From the NCBI GenBank assembly GCA_028829895.1, contig CM054182.1, forward strand, positions 88,475,546-88,539,545: a stretch of 64,000 nucleotides of DNA. The letters run 5' to 3'. Both the position numbers and the translations under genes were made by a program. The notes under the pieces were generated by a model, which made no database searches, was not told the origin of the DNA, and saw only the letters and a program-made list of their open reading frames with translations. This document shows positions 61,977-64,000 of this stretch, in pieces. Numbering within the stretch: the stretch's first letter is position 1; each line of letters starts with the position of its first letter. The stretch is from Sinotaia quadrata. Its lineage: Eukaryota > Mollusca > Gastropoda > Architaenioglossa > Viviparidae.

Positions 61977-63370
61977 TCTGTTTCAAGAGTAAAGTGGTAT
62001 ATGAAAAGAAATATCGACAGTCTCGTGGTTTTCATTCAGCGAAAGACATGAGACTGCATTTCAGAGGACAGTTCAAAGACGATTAAACAAAAAAATCTTT
62101 GCCGAGAAAACGTTTGGATGGACAGAGAAAAAAAATCGACGTTATTTAGTTAGTTGTGTACGTTATGCATACGTACATCGATGAAAATCTATACATGAAA
62201 CAGAGTGTGTGTCTTTGACACAGCGTAAATCCCAGTGGCGCGTTGTCGCTGCATCTGACCGTCAACTATCGACATTTGACTACTGTTTGCCTAAGATAAA
62301 TGCACGTGGGAGGGCTACACCGGTCTTTTAACGGAAATGGATAGTCCGCAAACGCATCCATGTCGTCGAGGCGCTCATGAACATGGCTCCTGAACGACGG
62401 GACCGACATGGTCACGACGTGTGTCGCTGCTATCTCACCCCTTCCCAAAACACAAGAAAGCTTTTTATATTCGACAAGAGAGATGCTGGGGAAAAACCAC
62501 TGTTGTGTTTTCAGAGTTAATTGCCCTTGCTGAGTGCTCACACACTACTTGCCTCCGCTCTGCGGTGAAAGTGGCTAGGAAATGGTTGACTCGAAGAAAA
62601 TAATAATAATAATAAAATGAAAATATCTGCTGAAATCAGAGATTCTGCTGCTCTCCTGGGAGTAAAGCATGCCTTTACCTTTTCAAGTCCTCGCTCCGTA
62701 AATGCTGTTCGCCACTGACGCAAACGGAAACGAAAAAATGGACAAACACGTTCCCGTTTATAATCACACGTATTTGATTCAACGGTTTGCCACTTAAACG
62801 TTTTAATGGTTGAGGCACACTCTGACGGGGATTCCGACATGCTGCATCGCTTTCATCATCATCATCATTCAGTGTGAGTATCTTTTATCACAGTCTCCAC
62901 TCACCGAATTTTCCTCGTTGGCGTTCTTTGTTTTTTTCTCATATGTTTCATTGCGATGAAAGCAGTCTATATTAACAAATGAACATGCGACATTATCTGC
63001 CTGTCTAAGAATCTTACTTAGAAAAAATCACGTCCCTAAATACTAGTCTTACTTGTGTACTGTGCTTAACCCTTCCACAAAGGTTCTGACCAGGATGAAA
63101 TGGTACCTGTTTAACGAACTAAAAGGGTTTTCAAAAAATACTTTCAAGCCTTTTCCGTGTTCATAACTCGCGTTCTCGACATTAACTCGATTTTGTGCGA
63201 CTGTGTGTGGGGGGAGGAGGGGGTCAGGGAGTATGTGTGAGAATGTATACATATTTGTGTCTATGTTGGTACATCGATGTATTTGTAAGGTTAGACACTG
63301 CACCTTTATCTTTCTTGAATATATTACATATACATAGATACATAGGCACACATACACATTCTTGTGTAAC
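61975..63370. other. Unique DNA
   Basis: Only a short (AAT)n run at 62601-62617. Open frames at 62266-62541 minus and 62538-62840 minus have no known match. Confidence 0.5.
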
Positions 63371-63374
63371 GCAC

Positions 63375-63376
<2 letters not shown>

Positions 63377-63408
<32 letters not shown>
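63377..63408. repeat. (AC)n microsatellite
   Basis: About 16 units. Confidence 0.96.
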
Positions 63409-63410
<2 letters not shown>

Positions 63411-64000
63411 TGCTTTCAGATTCTAACGTTCTCTCATAATTATGCATAATCTCGCATTTGCCCTTGCTGTTCTGTCACGTGACTGCTGTATCGTTTCGCT
63501 CCCTAAAGAAGGTCCTAAAAATGTTTATTGAATTAAGACAGCAAGCAGCGGTTGTGGGGTTGCAAATGTAATTCCTATTTCTTGATCGGCTTCTTTAAAG
63601 ACAGCACAAGACAGTATAATTACATGGAGGTTTTTCTTCCGGCACACATTTCTTTACCGTCTTGGACTGCGATAACAATTTGTGTTCTTTAAAGCGCATT
63701 TGTTTGGATACGGGTTGTTTATTTTGTGGTGTCTTCTTGTTTATGTAAATAGAATTTGTACTATGCGAGTTTATTTGGCAAGTACGTTTACCACTCAAGG
63801 AGAAAACCAGTTTCCTTTTATTGCAGATTCAGTCGGCTTTGTTCTGGTTCAAACCCCTAACAATTACTGTTCTCGTTCCAGTAGGGATCTCAGTGTTCTA
63901 AGAATTATTGTCGTTGCATGCTTTGCGTTATTAGCTTGGTAGAATAGTTTAAGCTCCTCCACATACAGCTTATATTCCTGTATTACTCAGACCATATATA
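63409..64000. other. Unique DNA to window end
   Basis: No recognised gene or array. Confidence 0.5.

Overview
This window looks like AT-rich, intron- or intergenic-type nuclear DNA from an invertebrate animal. I found no complete protein-coding gene, rRNA, tRNA, CRISPR array or bacterial-style operon. The organism call is an inference: dense (GT)n, (GA)n, (TCTA)n/(GATA)n and (TTTC)n microsatellites, many unrelated minisatellites and a decayed LINE of a type common in marine invertebrates suggest a lophotrochozoan, most plausibly a mollusc. The longest open frames are translations of tandem repeats (His-Thr, Cys-Val, Leu-Ser, Leu-Ser-Ile-Tyr and similar) and should not be read as genes.

Layout. 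0-2.2 kb: four minisatellites in a row (units 52, 50, 46 and 60 bp). 2.2-12 kb: mostly unique sequence, with a second copy of a dispersed repeat carrying a 66-bp array at 6.3-6.6 kb, a 27-bp array at 7.1 kb and a large 46-bp array at 7.9-8.8 kb. 12-19.3 kb: long (GT)n and (GA)n tracts, 43-bp and 33-bp minisatellites and an 80-bp duplication. 19.5-21.5 kb: a block almost free of tandem repeats, holding a duplicated hairpin-bearing element and a cluster of canonical heat-shock-element motifs; this is the most unusual regulatory-looking stretch. 21.5-31 kb: unique AT-rich sequence with a 22-bp array and pyrimidine microsatellites. 31-33.3 kb: 72-bp, 31-bp and 41-bp arrays. 33.8-34.9 kb: a CpG-richer stretch that could be a promoter or 5' exon of an unseen gene. 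36-43.2 kb: TCTA/GATA tracts and 21-, 57-, 40- and 48-bp arrays. 44.3-45.5 kb: a possible tRNA-derived SINE and a 5'-truncated, frameshifted LINE reverse-transcriptase pseudogene on the minus strand, the only recognisable coding relic. 46-64 kb: further microsatellites and minisatellites, including a TCTA block of about 470 bp and a 34/38-bp array open in all three minus-strand frames.

How the parts relate. The dominant process is repeated local tandem duplication on top of a few dispersed elements. No gene network can be described. I did not find an undescribed coding system. The observations most worth testing are the heat-shock-element cluster, the dispersed element that expanded different internal segments at two loci, the duplicated hairpin element, and the recurrence of TGACGT inside otherwise unrelated minisatellites. 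Array boundaries and copy numbers were counted by eye.
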